6,913 nt of DNA from Propionibacteriaceae bacterium (GCA_031287505.1 JAITSW010000123.1:1-6913), one strand, 5' to 3'. Shown: positions 1-5,422, numbered from the stretch's first letter. Translations and numbers: made by a program. Notes: generated from the sequence alone by a model not told the origin.

Positions 1-1192
1 GTTGACTCCGCAGTCGGCGCAGATTTTTGACGTGTGCTGACAGCACACTCTGGGTTGTTTTCACTTCGATTCCGAGCAACAATCCATCCTCTAACTCAAG
101 AACAAGGTCAACCTCTGTACCGCCCGCACTGCGGTAGTGATAAATGTCATAGTCAACACTGCTCCAGCTCCGTTGTTTAGCTAGTTCCTCCGCGACAAAC
201 CCCTCAAGCAAATGGCCAAGATATTCACCGCTGACTGGAATCAGACTAGCTGGCTTCACTCTGGCGAGACTCAGCGCCATTGCTGGGTCCACTACCACTG
301 CCTTCGGACGGTCAATTTCGCGTCCAGTCAGATTTGGGGTCCACGGTGGAATCGAATCAACCAGGAAGAGTGTTGTCAGTACATTGAGGTAATCAGTTAT
401 GGTGCTAGCTGGAATATCTGCCTCATTTGCAAGCCGTGCTTTAATCAGTTCGCCCGCTTGGTTGGCAGCCAACAGCCGCAACAGTTTGGTCAGACGTAAT
501 GGCTCAGTAACGCGGCGAACGTCGGCAGTATCTTGCTGGACAACCTGCTGGATATAGCTGGTGAGCCAGGCATTACGAACGCCTTTCTCGCCTAACGCCA
601 TCGCCGGATAGCCGCCAGCGCTGAGCATGGACACGCAGTTTTCGCGAGTCATAGACGAGGTGGCACTCCAAGGGAAACGCGGACTCACACCATCAGCCGG
701 GAGCGGAATCCCTTTGGCAGGTTCATCTGCCATAGCTCCGGTAAGCCAGCCAATAAAATCCTCGCGGACGCCGCGTAGCTCTCCTTGGCTGAAACCCCGC
801 AACCGTAATGTCACAGCACGCCCAGCCAAAGAATCTGGAGTGCGTTGCAACCGCAACAAATCTGAGGAGCCGGTGAGGACAAAACGCCCTGGCCGTCGAT
901 TGGCATCAATGGCTGCTTTGATTGGCAGAATCAATTCAGGGACTCGCTGAATCTCGTCAATAACTAGAGTTCCGTTCGGCAATTGCCCCACAAACCCCAC
1001 TGGGTCATCAGCAGCCTGTCGCCGATTTTGAAGATCATCAAGAGAAACGACCATAGCTGAACGATCCGCTACCAACATTGAGGCGAATGTCGATTTTCCC
1101 ACCTGCCGTGCGCCCTCAATTATCAGCGTCGGGAAGACGTCCAAATATTGCCGAGCAAGGCTCAACAGATGACGATCAAGCAGGCTATCCAT
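1..1192 (-). CDS. DUF4143-type AAA ATPase (COG1373-like), 3' end cut by window edge
   Basis: The minus-strand frame opens at ATG 1192 and stays open for 397 codons to the window edge, so the C-terminus is missing. An N-terminal AAA-type ATPase domain (AAA_14-like) has Walker A GARQVGKST at residues 27-35, Walker B TLVIDE at 75-80, a sensor-like LTGSS at 106-110 and a likely arginine finger in AGR at 123-125. A helical DUF4143 region follows (about 180-320). The end resembles a PD-(D/E)XK nuclease core: EVD at 360-362 and IEVK at 375-378. Family members are usually about 400-430 aa, so roughly 10-30 residues are probably lost. Their cellular role is not established; they are common in accessory and defence-like regions. 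No Shine-Dalgarno precedes the ATG, but a TATGCT box lies 6 nt upstream, suggesting a leaderless transcript. Three direct repeats sit just upstream. Family assignment is firm; function is open. Confidence 0.93.
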   Translation of the reverse strand, partial: MDSLLDRHLLSLARQYLDVFPTLIIEGARQVGKSTFASMLVADRSAMVVSLDDLQNRRQAADDPVGFVGQLPNGTLVIDEIQRVPELILPIKAAIDANRRPGRFVLTGSSDLLRLQRTPDSLAGRAVTLRLRGFSQGELRGVREDFIGWLTGAMADEPAKGIPLPADGVSPRFPWSATSSMTRENCVSMLSAGGYPAMALGEKGVRNAWLTSYIQQVVQQDTADVRRVTEPLRLTKLLRLLAANQAGELIKARLANEADIPASTITDYLNVLTTLFLVDSIPPWTPNLTGREIDRPKAVVVDPAMALSLARVKPASLIPVSGEYLGHLLEGFVAEELAKQRSWSSVDYDIYHYRSAGGTEVDLVLELEDGLLLGIEVKTTQSVLSAHVKNLRRLRSQ

Positions 1193-1198
1193 GTAAAT

Positions 1199-1226
1199 AG
1201 CATAGTCACTGTCGTAGGTTTTGCAG
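1199..1226 (-). promoter_or_regulatory. Candidate leaderless promoter of the AAA ATPase gene
   Basis: On the minus strand TATGCT (1204-1199, 4/6 match to TATAAT) ends 6 nt before ATG 1192, so transcription would start at or next to the start codon. There is no Shine-Dalgarno. The -35 position, about 17 nt upstream, falls inside the start-proximal direct repeat and is a poor match to TTGACA. This suggests the repeat-binding factor controls polymerase access. This is inferred from pattern only. Confidence 0.4.
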
Positions 1227-1272
1227 ACTCTAAATCGTAGGTTTTGCAGGAATAAAGTCGTAGGTTTTGCAG
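1212..1272 (-). repeat. Three 15-bp direct repeats at 23-bp spacing upstream of the AAA ATPase gene (candidate operator)
   Basis: CTGCAAAACCTACGA, read on the minus strand, occurs exactly three times: 1226-1212, 1249-1235 and 1272-1258. The start-to-start distance is 23 bp both times and the 8-bp spacers differ in sequence. The array begins 19 nt upstream of ATG 1192 and its nearest copy overlaps the expected -35 region. Identical cores with divergent spacers at about two helical turns suggest a protein-binding array on one DNA face, such as an autoregulatory operator. A degenerate copy lacking three bases may lie at 1444-1456 on the other strand. Confidence 0.75.
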
Positions 1273-1321
1273 ATTCTGATCTTGTTTATGCGATCCGACT
1301 TGTCGAATGAGACAGAGAAGA

Positions 1322-1367
1322 ACGTTACTTGGGGAAAAACGTTACCTGGGGGACGTTGTCGTTGGCG
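1322..1367 (+). repeat. Dispersed GTTACTTGGGG repeat, locus 1
   Basis: ACGTTACTTGGGG at 1322-1334 is followed, after AAAA, by a variant copy ACGTTACCTGGGGG at 1339-1352 that runs on into ACGTTGTCGTTGG. The same doublet followed by a GTTG-rich tail occurs on the opposite strand at 5499-5606. No gene is convincing here. It is probably one copy of a dispersed, REP-like or non-autonomous element. Confidence 0.6.
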
Positions 1368-1464
1368 GGACTTACACCTCCGGTTTGTCTGCCTCAAGGC
1401 ATCAAAAGCTGTCAAGTAGGCCAAGAGCTGTGATGCGGTACTGCCTGCAAAACGACTGTCAGTC

Positions 1465-1551
1465 TCAAGCTATCCCAGCGATTTTATCGACGACGAATCC
1501 GACAGACTTGGCTGCGAAAGCTGCGTCACTAGTCCAAAGTTCAGTGCAATC
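1465..1551 (-). pseudogene. 3' tail of a PIN-domain (VapC-like) toxin gene, remnant 1
   Basis: In one minus-strand frame this piece encodes ELWTSDAAFAAKSVGFVV and a few more residues, ending at TGA 1467-1465. It matches the C-terminus of the second remnant at 4076-4258, which has ELWTGD in the same place. The shared DNA (1461-1551 against 4072-4162) is identical at about 80 of 91 positions, most differences lying near the 3' end. TSD would supply the fourth acidic position of a PIN active site; the three earlier ones are absent. Upstream of about 1551 the reading frame no longer resembles a PIN protein, so the gene is truncated at that point. Confidence 0.7.
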
Positions 1552-1600
1552 GTTCTTTTTGTGTTGTCGGCAGGTGCCAAAATCGCCAATCGCAATCTCT

Positions 1601-1644
1601 GCGAAACGTCACAAAGAACCGTGCCACAGCGACGTCACAAAGAA
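1601..1644 (-). repeat. Dispersed GGTTCTTTGTGACG repeat, two partial units
   Basis: TTCTTTGTGACGT occurs twice on the minus strand, at 1644-1632 and 1618-1606, with a 26-bp offset. The longer form GGCACGGTTCTTTGTGACG at 1625-1607 aligns with the GGGACGGCCCTTTGTTGCG part of the repeat at 5559-5606, so this looks like a relative of that family. I recall similar motifs near REP-associated (Y1) transposases in other bacteria, but that comparison is from memory. Confidence 0.5.
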
Positions 1645-1652
1645 GCTTGCTG

Positions 1653-1958
1653 TTACAACTCAAGGATGTTCAGATAATCCTGAGCCTCATGAAGAACGCG
1701 CAGCACATGCACCACGGAGCTTTCGTCGTCTTGGATCACTCTAAAGATAATTAGGTGCCGACCGTAGACGGTGTAGCGCACCCCTGATGGCTCGTAGCCT
1801 CGGACATGGGGGTGTCCGAGAGGAAAATGACTAAGGTTTTCTGCTTGTTGGCGAAGGCCTTGGATGAATGTGAGTGCTCTTGCTGGGTTGTTGGCAGCGA
1901 TATAGTCGCCGATACCTTCTATGTCGACTTCAGCGCTCGGAAGTAAGATGACTCGCAT
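1653..1958 (-). CDS. parE: RelE/ParE-family toxin
   Basis: This 101-aa protein has the compact RelE/ParE toxin architecture. An N-terminal strand (RVILLPSA) is followed by a two-helix hairpin (about 9-42: IEGIGDYIAANNPARALTFI), then HFPLGHPHVRGY, and a C-terminal sheet with RYTVYGRHLIIFRV (61-74) and VVHVLRVLHEAQDY (82-95). The ending resembles the (I/V)xRVLHxxxD signature of ParE proteins. ParE toxins poison DNA gyrase; related RelE toxins cleave ribosome-bound mRNA, and sequence alone does not decide the target here, although the partner is ParD-like. ATG 1958 is chosen; an in-frame GTG directly upstream at 1961 is possible. Only 5 nt separate it from the antitoxin stop codon, so the two are co-transcribed and probably translationally coupled. 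Confidence 0.9.
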   Translation of the reverse strand: MRVILLPSAEVDIEGIGDYIAANNPARALTFIQGLRQQAENLSHFPLGHPHVRGYEPSGVRYTVYGRHLIIFRVIQDDESSVVHVLRVLHEAQDYLNILEL

Positions 1959-1963
1959 CACGA

Positions 1964-2212
1964 CTACTTGGCAAGTTTTCGATACTTGGCTTCGAGACGG
2001 TCGAATATCTCATCGGCACTGACGCCCAAACCTGCGTCCGACTCTGCCAAAGCCTGGTCGAGTATCGCTGCCAAGGCTGTCCTTCGCGTCTCAAGATCCT
2101 GAACTAATCGGACGCCTTCACGCAATACTTCGCTCTTAGACCCGTAGCGCCCATGAGCGACGAGATCGGCCACGTAGGATTCAAGTTGGCTGCCAAGTTC
2201 TGCGCTGATCAT
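1964..2212 (-). CDS. parD: ParD-like ribbon-helix-helix antitoxin
   Basis: This 82-aa protein begins MISAELGSQLESYVADLV and continues with GRYGSKSEVLREGVRL (21-36). That is the characteristic ribbon-helix-helix segment of ParD antitoxins (GRYxSxSEVxREGxRL). The remaining C-terminal half (about 40-82, rich in Ala, Glu and Asp) is the part that normally wraps the toxin. It is first in the operon, with the ParE-like toxin just downstream. ParD proteins dimerise and repress their own promoter, fitting the AT-rich palindrome found between the predicted -35 and -10 boxes. No Shine-Dalgarno precedes ATG 2212; a -10-like box ends 7 nt upstream, so the mRNA may be leaderless. Confidence 0.93.
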   Translation of the reverse strand: MISAELGSQLESYVADLVAHGRYGSKSEVLREGVRLVQDLETRRTALAAILDQALAESDAGLGVSADEIFDRLEAKYRKLAK

Positions 2213-2219
2213 GAACCAA

Positions 2220-2249
2220 ATGTTACTTGGCTTTCATAATTATTATCAA
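2220..2249 (-). promoter_or_regulatory. parDE promoter with a palindromic operator
   Basis: On the minus strand TTGATA (2249-2244, 5/6 match to TTGACA), an 18-bp spacer and TAACAT (2225-2220, 4/6 match) end 7 nt before ATG 2212, predicting a leaderless transcript. The spacer contains the perfect palindrome ATAATTAT (2236-2243) inside an AT-rich stretch. This is a plausible ParD binding site. Confidence 0.5.
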
Positions 2250-2374
2250 TAGGTGTTACGGAGATTTCTAGATCTGCGCTTGATTTCCTTGCCGGTTCAT
2301 TGACGTGCTGAGCATTGGTTTGCACGCCTTCATGTTCGCCATTCTGTGTTGGGCACCTGCCACTGACTCTCCGG

Positions 2375-2409
2375 TTTGTCAGACAAGAGCCACTAGCTAC
2401 ACTCTCTCC
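2375..2409 (+). promoter_or_regulatory. Candidate leaderless promoter of the metallophosphoesterase gene
   Basis: TTGTCA (2376-2381, 5/6 match to TTGACA), a 16-bp spacer and TACACT (2398-2403, 4/6 match to TATAAT) are followed after 6 nt by ATG 2410. No Shine-Dalgarno is present. The spacing places the transcription start at the start codon. This also supports ATG 2410 over an in-frame ATG at 2305. Confidence 0.5.
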
Positions 2410-3153
2410 ATGAGAATTGGGGTTATCTCGGACGTTCATGGCAATCTTCTGGCTCTCGATGCCGCCCAGAAGGCTTTGAGTGCGGATCGGGTAGACATGG
2501 TAGTCAACCTGGGCGATCTCTGTTCGGGCGGCGTCGAGCCCGGAGCAACCGCGTGGCAGCTGCGCAGGCTCGATCACCTGGTAATTAGGGGGAACCATGA
2601 ACGTCAGTTGCTCGAAAACCCGATAGCGCAACTTGGTCTGTCTGACCAGCTTGCCCGCCAAGAGCTATCCGCAGAGGATCTTGAGTGGATGGCTAGTCTG
2701 CCCACGCGACTTCAACCGGTGCCGGGCGTCACTGCCTTCCATGGATCACCTCGCAGTGATCTCGAGTACCTCCTAGAAACTGTTGAGCCAACCGGTGCCC
2801 GTCCTGCCACTGAAGAAGAGATTGTGGAACGTCTCGGTGCCGACATTGTCGCTGAGGTTATTCTGTGTGGCCATACTCATCTTCCGCGCATAGTCCGCCT
2901 CGATGAAGGCCCGCTCATCGTCAACCCCGGAAGTGTCGGTTGGCCGGCCTACGCCGACGACTTGCCCTACCTGCACGTCATGGAATCGGGTTCGCCCGAA
3001 GCTCGCTACGCCATAGTTGAGCGAGAAACTAGTGGCTGGACTGCGGAACTACACACCATTAACTACGACTGGGAAGCGGCAGCTCAAATCGCCGAAGGGA
3101 ATGGTCGCCCAGACATTGCCTACAGCTTGAGAACCGGGCTTGCGCCAGAATAA
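2410..3153 (+). CDS. Calcineurin-like metallophosphoesterase (Metallophos_2 / YfcE-like)
   Basis: The 247-aa product has all metal-binding motifs of the calcineurin-like phosphoesterase fold in order: DVH at 8-10 (SDVHGN), GD at 35-36 (NLGDL), GNHE at 61-64, an isolated histidine at 111 (FHGSP) and GHTH at 154-157, followed by NPGSVG at 172-177. It should be a soluble, dinuclear-metal phosphodiesterase or phosphatase; the substrate cannot be read from sequence. ATG 2410 is chosen because the family starts a few residues before the DxH motif and a promoter sits exactly upstream. Starting at ATG 2305 would add 35 residues without domain support. It diverges from parDE across about 197 bp and is followed by vapBC, but has its own promoter; no functional link to either is evident. 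Confidence 0.93.
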   Translation: MRIGVISDVHGNLLALDAAQKALSADRVDMVVNLGDLCSGGVEPGATAWQLRRLDHLVIRGNHERQLLENPIAQLGLSDQLARQELSAEDLEWMASLPTRLQPVPGVTAFHGSPRSDLEYLLETVEPTGARPATEEEIVERLGADIVAEVILCGHTHLPRIVRLDEGPLIVNPGSVGWPAYADDLPYLHVMESGSPEARYAIVERETSGWTAELHTINYDWEAAAQIAEGNGRPDIAYSLRTGLAPE

Positions 3154-3225
3154 AGAACTTCTAAGAGCTATAAATGGCTTCGACATGACAGTGGAATGTT
3201 AGGGGCTCGCCCTCAAAAGCATGGT

Positions 3226-3242
3226 ATATACTTTATGTATAT
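3226..3242 (+). promoter_or_regulatory. vapBC promoter/operator palindrome
   Basis: A perfect inverted repeat, ATATAC-TTTAT-GTATAT, covers 3226-3242. The embedded TATACT (3227-3232, 5/6 match to TATAAT) is the likely -10 box; no good -35 is visible upstream, as expected of a promoter that is weak or regulated. The Shine-Dalgarno of vapB begins 3 nt downstream. This is the expected position for autorepression by VapB or the VapBC complex. Confidence 0.6.
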
Positions 3243-3244
3243 CC

Positions 3245-3251
3245 AAGGAGG
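3245..3251 (+). promoter_or_regulatory. Strong Shine-Dalgarno fixing the vapB start
   Basis: AAGGAGG ends 5 nt before GTG 3257. It selects this GTG over the in-frame ATG at 3221, which lies upstream of the -10 box. It is the one clear Shine-Dalgarno seen at a gene start in this window. Confidence 0.85.
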
Positions 3252-3256
3252 TTCCA

Positions 3257-3490
3257 GTGACATCCAGCACCGTCTTTTACAACAATCGCACTCAAGCGAT
3301 CCGTCTGCCGAAGGCGGTTGCACTACCAGCCGATGTGACCGAGGTGAGCATCCAGGCTATTGGCGCTTCGCGGGTAATCACCCCAGTTGGATCGAGTTGG
3401 GACGAGTGGTTTGATCGCGGCTCTCGAGTCAGCCAAGATTTCCTCGCCGACCGTGATCAAGGGTCGGCTGACGAACGGGTGGCCTTGTGA
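3257..3490 (+). CDS. vapB: VapB-family antitoxin (AbrB/MazE-like, VagC type)
   Basis: This 77-aa protein has an N-terminal swapped-hairpin AbrB-type DNA-binding domain: VFYNNRTQAIRLPKAVALP at about 6-24, matching the usual sFxNNRSQAVRLPKe pattern. The C-terminal tail (WDEWFDRGSRVSQDFLADRDQ, 48-68) is the part that, in this family, blocks the VapC active site. GTG 3257 is chosen for its Shine-Dalgarno. The stop codon overlaps the vapC start as GTGA, so synthesis is coupled. It should repress the operon through the palindrome over the -10 box. Assignment is secure from the sequence and partner. Confidence 0.93.
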   Translation: MTSSTVFYNNRTQAIRLPKAVALPADVTEVSIQAIGASRVITPVGSSWDEWFDRGSRVSQDFLADRDQGSADERVAL

Positions 3491-3888
3491 GTCTGGCCTA
3501 TCTCCTGGATACGAATATCGTTATTGCTCTGTTGCGCGGGGCAACTCCACCAACCCGTCAGCGTTTCCGCGATGCTGAGGGTCGGATCGCGGTGTCCGTC
3601 ATCACTGCTATGGAACTCGAGTATGGAGCCGAAAGATCGTCCGACCCCTGCGGAAATAGGCGGAGTGTTGAAGAATTGCTGTCTTTGGTAGAAGTCTTGC
3701 CATTTGACCGCGCTGCAGCCGAGAATGCGGGCAGATTACGAGCCAAGCTCGCAGCCCAAGGAACCCCAATCGGCCCTTTCGATTCCTTGATTGCCGGGCA
3801 TGCCCGTTCTCGCGGATTAGTAGTGGTCACAAACAACACCCGAGAGTTTGATCGAGTGCCAGGCCTACAAGTCGAAGACTGGCTTTGA
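3487..3888 (+). CDS. vapC: VapC-family PIN-domain ribonuclease toxin
   Basis: The 133-aa product is a full-length PIN domain. Active-site residues appear in the expected order: D8 (LLDTN), E43 (AMELEYG), D99 (PFDSLIAGHA) and the TNNTREF segment at 115-121. These coordinate Mg2+ or Mn2+ in RNases that cut tRNA or rRNA; the target of this one is unknown. It starts with GTG 3487, overlapping the vapB stop by 4 nt, and has no separate promoter. In the fourth position many VapCs have Asp, while here it is the N116/N117 variant common in the FitB/VapC subgroup. Both genes are intact, so the system is probably functional. Confidence 0.94.
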   Translation: MSLAYLLDTNIVIALLRGATPPTRQRFRDAEGRIAVSVITAMELEYGAERSSDPCGNRRSVEELLSLVEVLPFDRAAAENAGRLRAKLAAQGTPIGPFDSLIAGHARSRGLVVVTNNTREFDRVPGLQVEDWL

Positions 3889-4075
3889 AAGAAATCCGTG
3901 ACCTTCGCAAACCTCCTCGACCGTCGATTCCAGCAATAAACCTGACAAGCAACTTTAGTCTCGCGGTTTTAGACATTGCCCAGAAGAGGTGGGGTCGTGG
4001 CCAAAGATTTGGTGAATCAACTGCATGAGGCGCTTAGCATATTTCGGTGTTGGAATTGTCTAAACCTGCCCAGTC
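3889..4075. other. Non-coding gap after vapC with a spaced inverted repeat
   Basis: No convincing gene or clear Rho-independent terminator is seen in this 187-bp stretch. Its one notable feature is an imperfect inverted repeat: GGTTTTAGACA at 3965-3975 and TGTCTAAACC at 4057-4066, 10 of 11 positions pairing with one bulged T, separated by 81 bp. The right arm ends 5 bp before the boundary of the duplicated PIN-gene tail. Confidence 0.4.
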
Positions 4076-4258
4076 TCAAGCCAGCCCGGCAAATTTATCG
4101 ACGACAAATCCGGCAGACTTGGCTGCAAAAGCTGCGTCACCAGTCCAAAGTTCAGCGCAACCATGCAGTGCTGCGGTCGCCCAGTGAATGGCGTCGGGCG
4201 TCTTGGCTCCGGTGGCAGCCCGAAGGCTCGGCAGTAGTGCCGGTGCTTCAGTTCTCAT
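4076..4258 (-). pseudogene. Truncated PIN-domain (VapC-like) toxin, remnant 2
   Basis: The 60-codon piece encodes the C-terminal half of a PIN toxin: SLRAATGAKTPDAIHWATAAL (11-31), then AELWTGDAAFAAKSAGFV (35-52) and a short tail. D22 (TPDAIH) and D41 (TGD) match the third and fourth acidic positions of PIN active sites. The N-terminal half, with the DTS/DTN strand and the glutamate, is missing, and the frame upstream shows no PIN homology before a stop near 4340. It therefore cannot be an active nuclease. Its final 87 bp are a diverged duplicate of remnant 1. The first in-frame ATG overlaps the stop of a 15-codon ORF as ATGA. No neighbouring antitoxin is recognisable. Confidence 0.75.
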
Positions 4259-4301
4259 AACTGAAAGACATCTTTCGCTAGAGATGGCCGTTCTAGATGC
4301 A

Positions 4302-4484
4302 TTAGCGCTCCGCTCTTTTTCGCGCTAAAGTCCACCTGCGCAGTTCGCGAGCTAATGCAGCGATCCAAGGCATTCCGCTGCCTTCGAAGGTGGTGAAAAG
4401 TTGGTTTTGGCCATCCCGGTTCTGCAAAGCAGGCGGAGCTACGAAGGAGCGAGCACCTTGATGCGGAATCTTTGCCACTTTCAT
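4302..4484 (-). CDS. Possible 60-aa ORF coupled to the second fluoride-channel gene (unknown)
   Basis: ATG 4484 overlaps the stop of the second fluC/crcB gene as ATGA; the frame runs 60 codons to TAA 4304-4302. The product is basic and soluble-looking, ending with a run rich in Arg (RELRRWTLARKRAER), and I do not recognise it. TAA overlaps a following ATG (TAATG) that opens a 15-codon ORF ending at 4255. It could be a small coupled gene, a decayed gene fragment, or chance. There is no Shine-Dalgarno. Confidence 0.25.
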   Translation of the reverse strand: MKVAKIPHQGARSFVAPPALQNRDGQNQLFTTFEGSGMPWIAALARELRRWTLARKRAER

Positions 4485-4840
4485 GACAGAAAAACCCAGA
4501 GCCCGAAAGCGGTGGCAAACACACTTCCGATAAGCATGGTTACAACGAGAAGAGCAGCGGTACGGTACTCCTTTCGAAGAACGAGCCGAGCGGCTTCGAC
4601 GCAGGCGGTGCTAAAGGTGGTGTAGCCGCCTAAGAAACCGACACCCAAGATCATCCGCAACTCGTCATGCCCCAGATTTGAAAGACACCAACCCACTAGT
4701 AGGCCTAAAAAAAGCGACCCAACGATGTTGATAGTTAGGGTTGCCCAACCCCGCAACTGCTTTCGATTACGCATGATCAAGCCATCGCTGAGATAGCGAG
4801 CAACTGCACCACAACCGCCAGCTAAGGCAACCCAAATCAT
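4481..4840 (-). CDS. crcB: Fluoride channel subunit 2 (Fluc/CrcB)
   Basis: This 119-aa protein with four predicted membrane helices is a fluoride-selective channel subunit that lets F- leave the cytoplasm. Family motifs are clear: GGCGAVARY at 8-16, NIVGSLFLG at 38-46 (N38 is the conserved pore asparagine) and GFLGGYTTFSTACVEA at 68-83. In the pore motif TTFSTF the second phenylalanine is replaced by alanine (F76 kept, A79 in place of Phe). The partner gene upstream has the opposite pattern, so the two probably form an obligate heterodimer. ATG 4840 is chosen: it overlaps the stop of the 61-aa ORF as ATGA and has only a weak TAAGG-like ribosome site. No fluoride riboswitch is seen. Confidence 0.95.
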   Translation of the reverse strand: MIWVALAGGCGAVARYLSDGLIMRNRKQLRGWATLTINIVGSLFLGLLVGWCLSNLGHDELRMILGVGFLGGYTTFSTACVEAARLVLRKEYRTAALLVVTMLIGSVFATAFGLWVFLS

Positions 4841-5022
4841 GCTGTGGCCTTACCAGGGGTGAGGTAGCAGCGTTGCACATCTGGCAAACAAGAACATAGC
4901 TGTGGCTCTACCGAAGGAAGGTGACAGACCCCCGTTGTCAACCTCGGTCGGATGGTGGGGTTGTATTGCGAAGCGTGCGGAAGTAGCGGGCGGGCTGTTG
5001 CGCGTTTAACCAACCAGATCAT
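4837..5022 (-). CDS. Possible 61-aa ORF between the two fluoride-channel genes (unknown)
   Basis: ATG 5022 overlaps the stop of fluoride-channel subunit 1 (ATGA) and TGA 4839-4837 overlaps the start of subunit 2 (ATGA), so the frame exactly fills the gap. The 61-residue product is not membrane-like and resembles no fluoride-channel fragment. It has four cysteines at about positions 33, 43, 45 and 52, and I do not recognise it. Paired fluC genes are commonly adjacent without such a gap. It may be a small coupled gene, a leader-like translated spacer, or coincidence; its amino-acid composition is not persuasive. Confidence 0.3.
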   Translation of the reverse strand: MIWLVKRATARPLLPHASQYNPTIRPRLTTGVCHLPSVEPQLCSCLPDVQRCYLTPGKATA

Positions 5023-5414
5023 GCGTCCGCTCCGCTGGAAGCCGGTGTAGTCGTCAGGCGTTTGGCTAAGCAGATCCCGCCAAGAGCTGCCGCTACCCCC
5101 GCTACCAAGCTGGCAACCGAATAACCGACGGAGAGCCTAGGGGCAGCACTCCAAAGCTCAACAATCTCAAGCGAGAAGGTGGCATAGGTAGTGAAACCAC
5201 CAAGTAGCCCAGTGCCGAGGCCAAGGCGCAAAATGTGTCGCCAACCTGACCCATAGCCGAGCGTTTCTATCAAAAGACCGAGGAGAAAAGCCCCCAAGAT
5301 ATTAATGGCGAAGGTGGTGCCAAACCCGGGCAGAGCCTGCGAAAGTGCCGCTCTGGCATACACCCCAATAGCACCACCGAGGGCTATCGCACTTAGGTAA
5401 CCGAGTCTTCGCAC
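5019..5414 (-). CDS. crcB: Fluoride channel subunit 1 (Fluc/CrcB)
   Basis: This 131-aa four-helix protein carries the family motifs GGAIGVYARA (13-22), NILGAFLLG (38-46, pore asparagine N38) and GLLGGFTTYATFSLE (69-83). In the pore motif the first phenylalanine is tyrosine (Y77) and the second is kept (F80), complementary to the other subunit, where the second is lost. The 11-residue tail TTTPASSGADA is polar. The start is GTG 5414; an in-frame stop lies at 5441-5439 with no ATG between, and no Shine-Dalgarno is seen. A -10-like TAGAAT 8 nt upstream suggests a leaderless mRNA. It is the promoter-proximal gene of the fluoride operon. Confidence 0.94.
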   Translation of the reverse strand: MRRLGYLSAIALGGAIGVYARAALSQALPGFGTTFAINILGAFLLGLLIETLGYGSGWRHILRLGLGTGLLGGFTTYATFSLEIVELWSAAPRLSVGYSVASLVAGVAAALGGICLAKRLTTTPASSGADA

Positions 5415-5422
5415 AAGGAGCC

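Noticed and set aside
627..950. 107-codon plus-strand ORF (and a similar one at 212-499)
   Set aside because: Both lie opposite the AAA ATPase, whose motifs prove the minus-strand frame; their compositions look antisense.
1212..1272. Mini CRISPR array (repeats with variable spacers)
   Set aside because: Repeats are 15 bp and spacers only 8 bp, far below CRISPR sizes; no cas genes are present; the array sits in a promoter.
1193..1652. tRNA or other structured RNA gene in the gene-free stretch
   Set aside because: No cloverleaf, T-loop motif or strong hairpin with a T-run was found on either strand.
1307..1744. 145-codon plus-strand ORF
   Set aside because: It crosses the repeat loci, the PIN remnant and the 3' end of parE in antisense; no recognisable domain.
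2209..2661. 150-codon minus-strand ORF
   Set aside because: It is antisense to the phosphoesterase and its promoter, overlaps the parD start and shows no domain.
3154..3220. Rho-independent terminator after the phosphoesterase gene
   Set aside because: Only very short stems (AGGG/CCCT around 3201-3213) without a following T-run.
3558..3839. 93-codon minus-strand ORF
   Set aside because: Fully antisense to vapC, which carries all its active-site motifs.
4255..4524. 89-codon minus-strand ORF
   Set aside because: Begins inside the second fluoride-channel gene in another frame; only its last 15 codons are part of the overlap chain; no domain seen.
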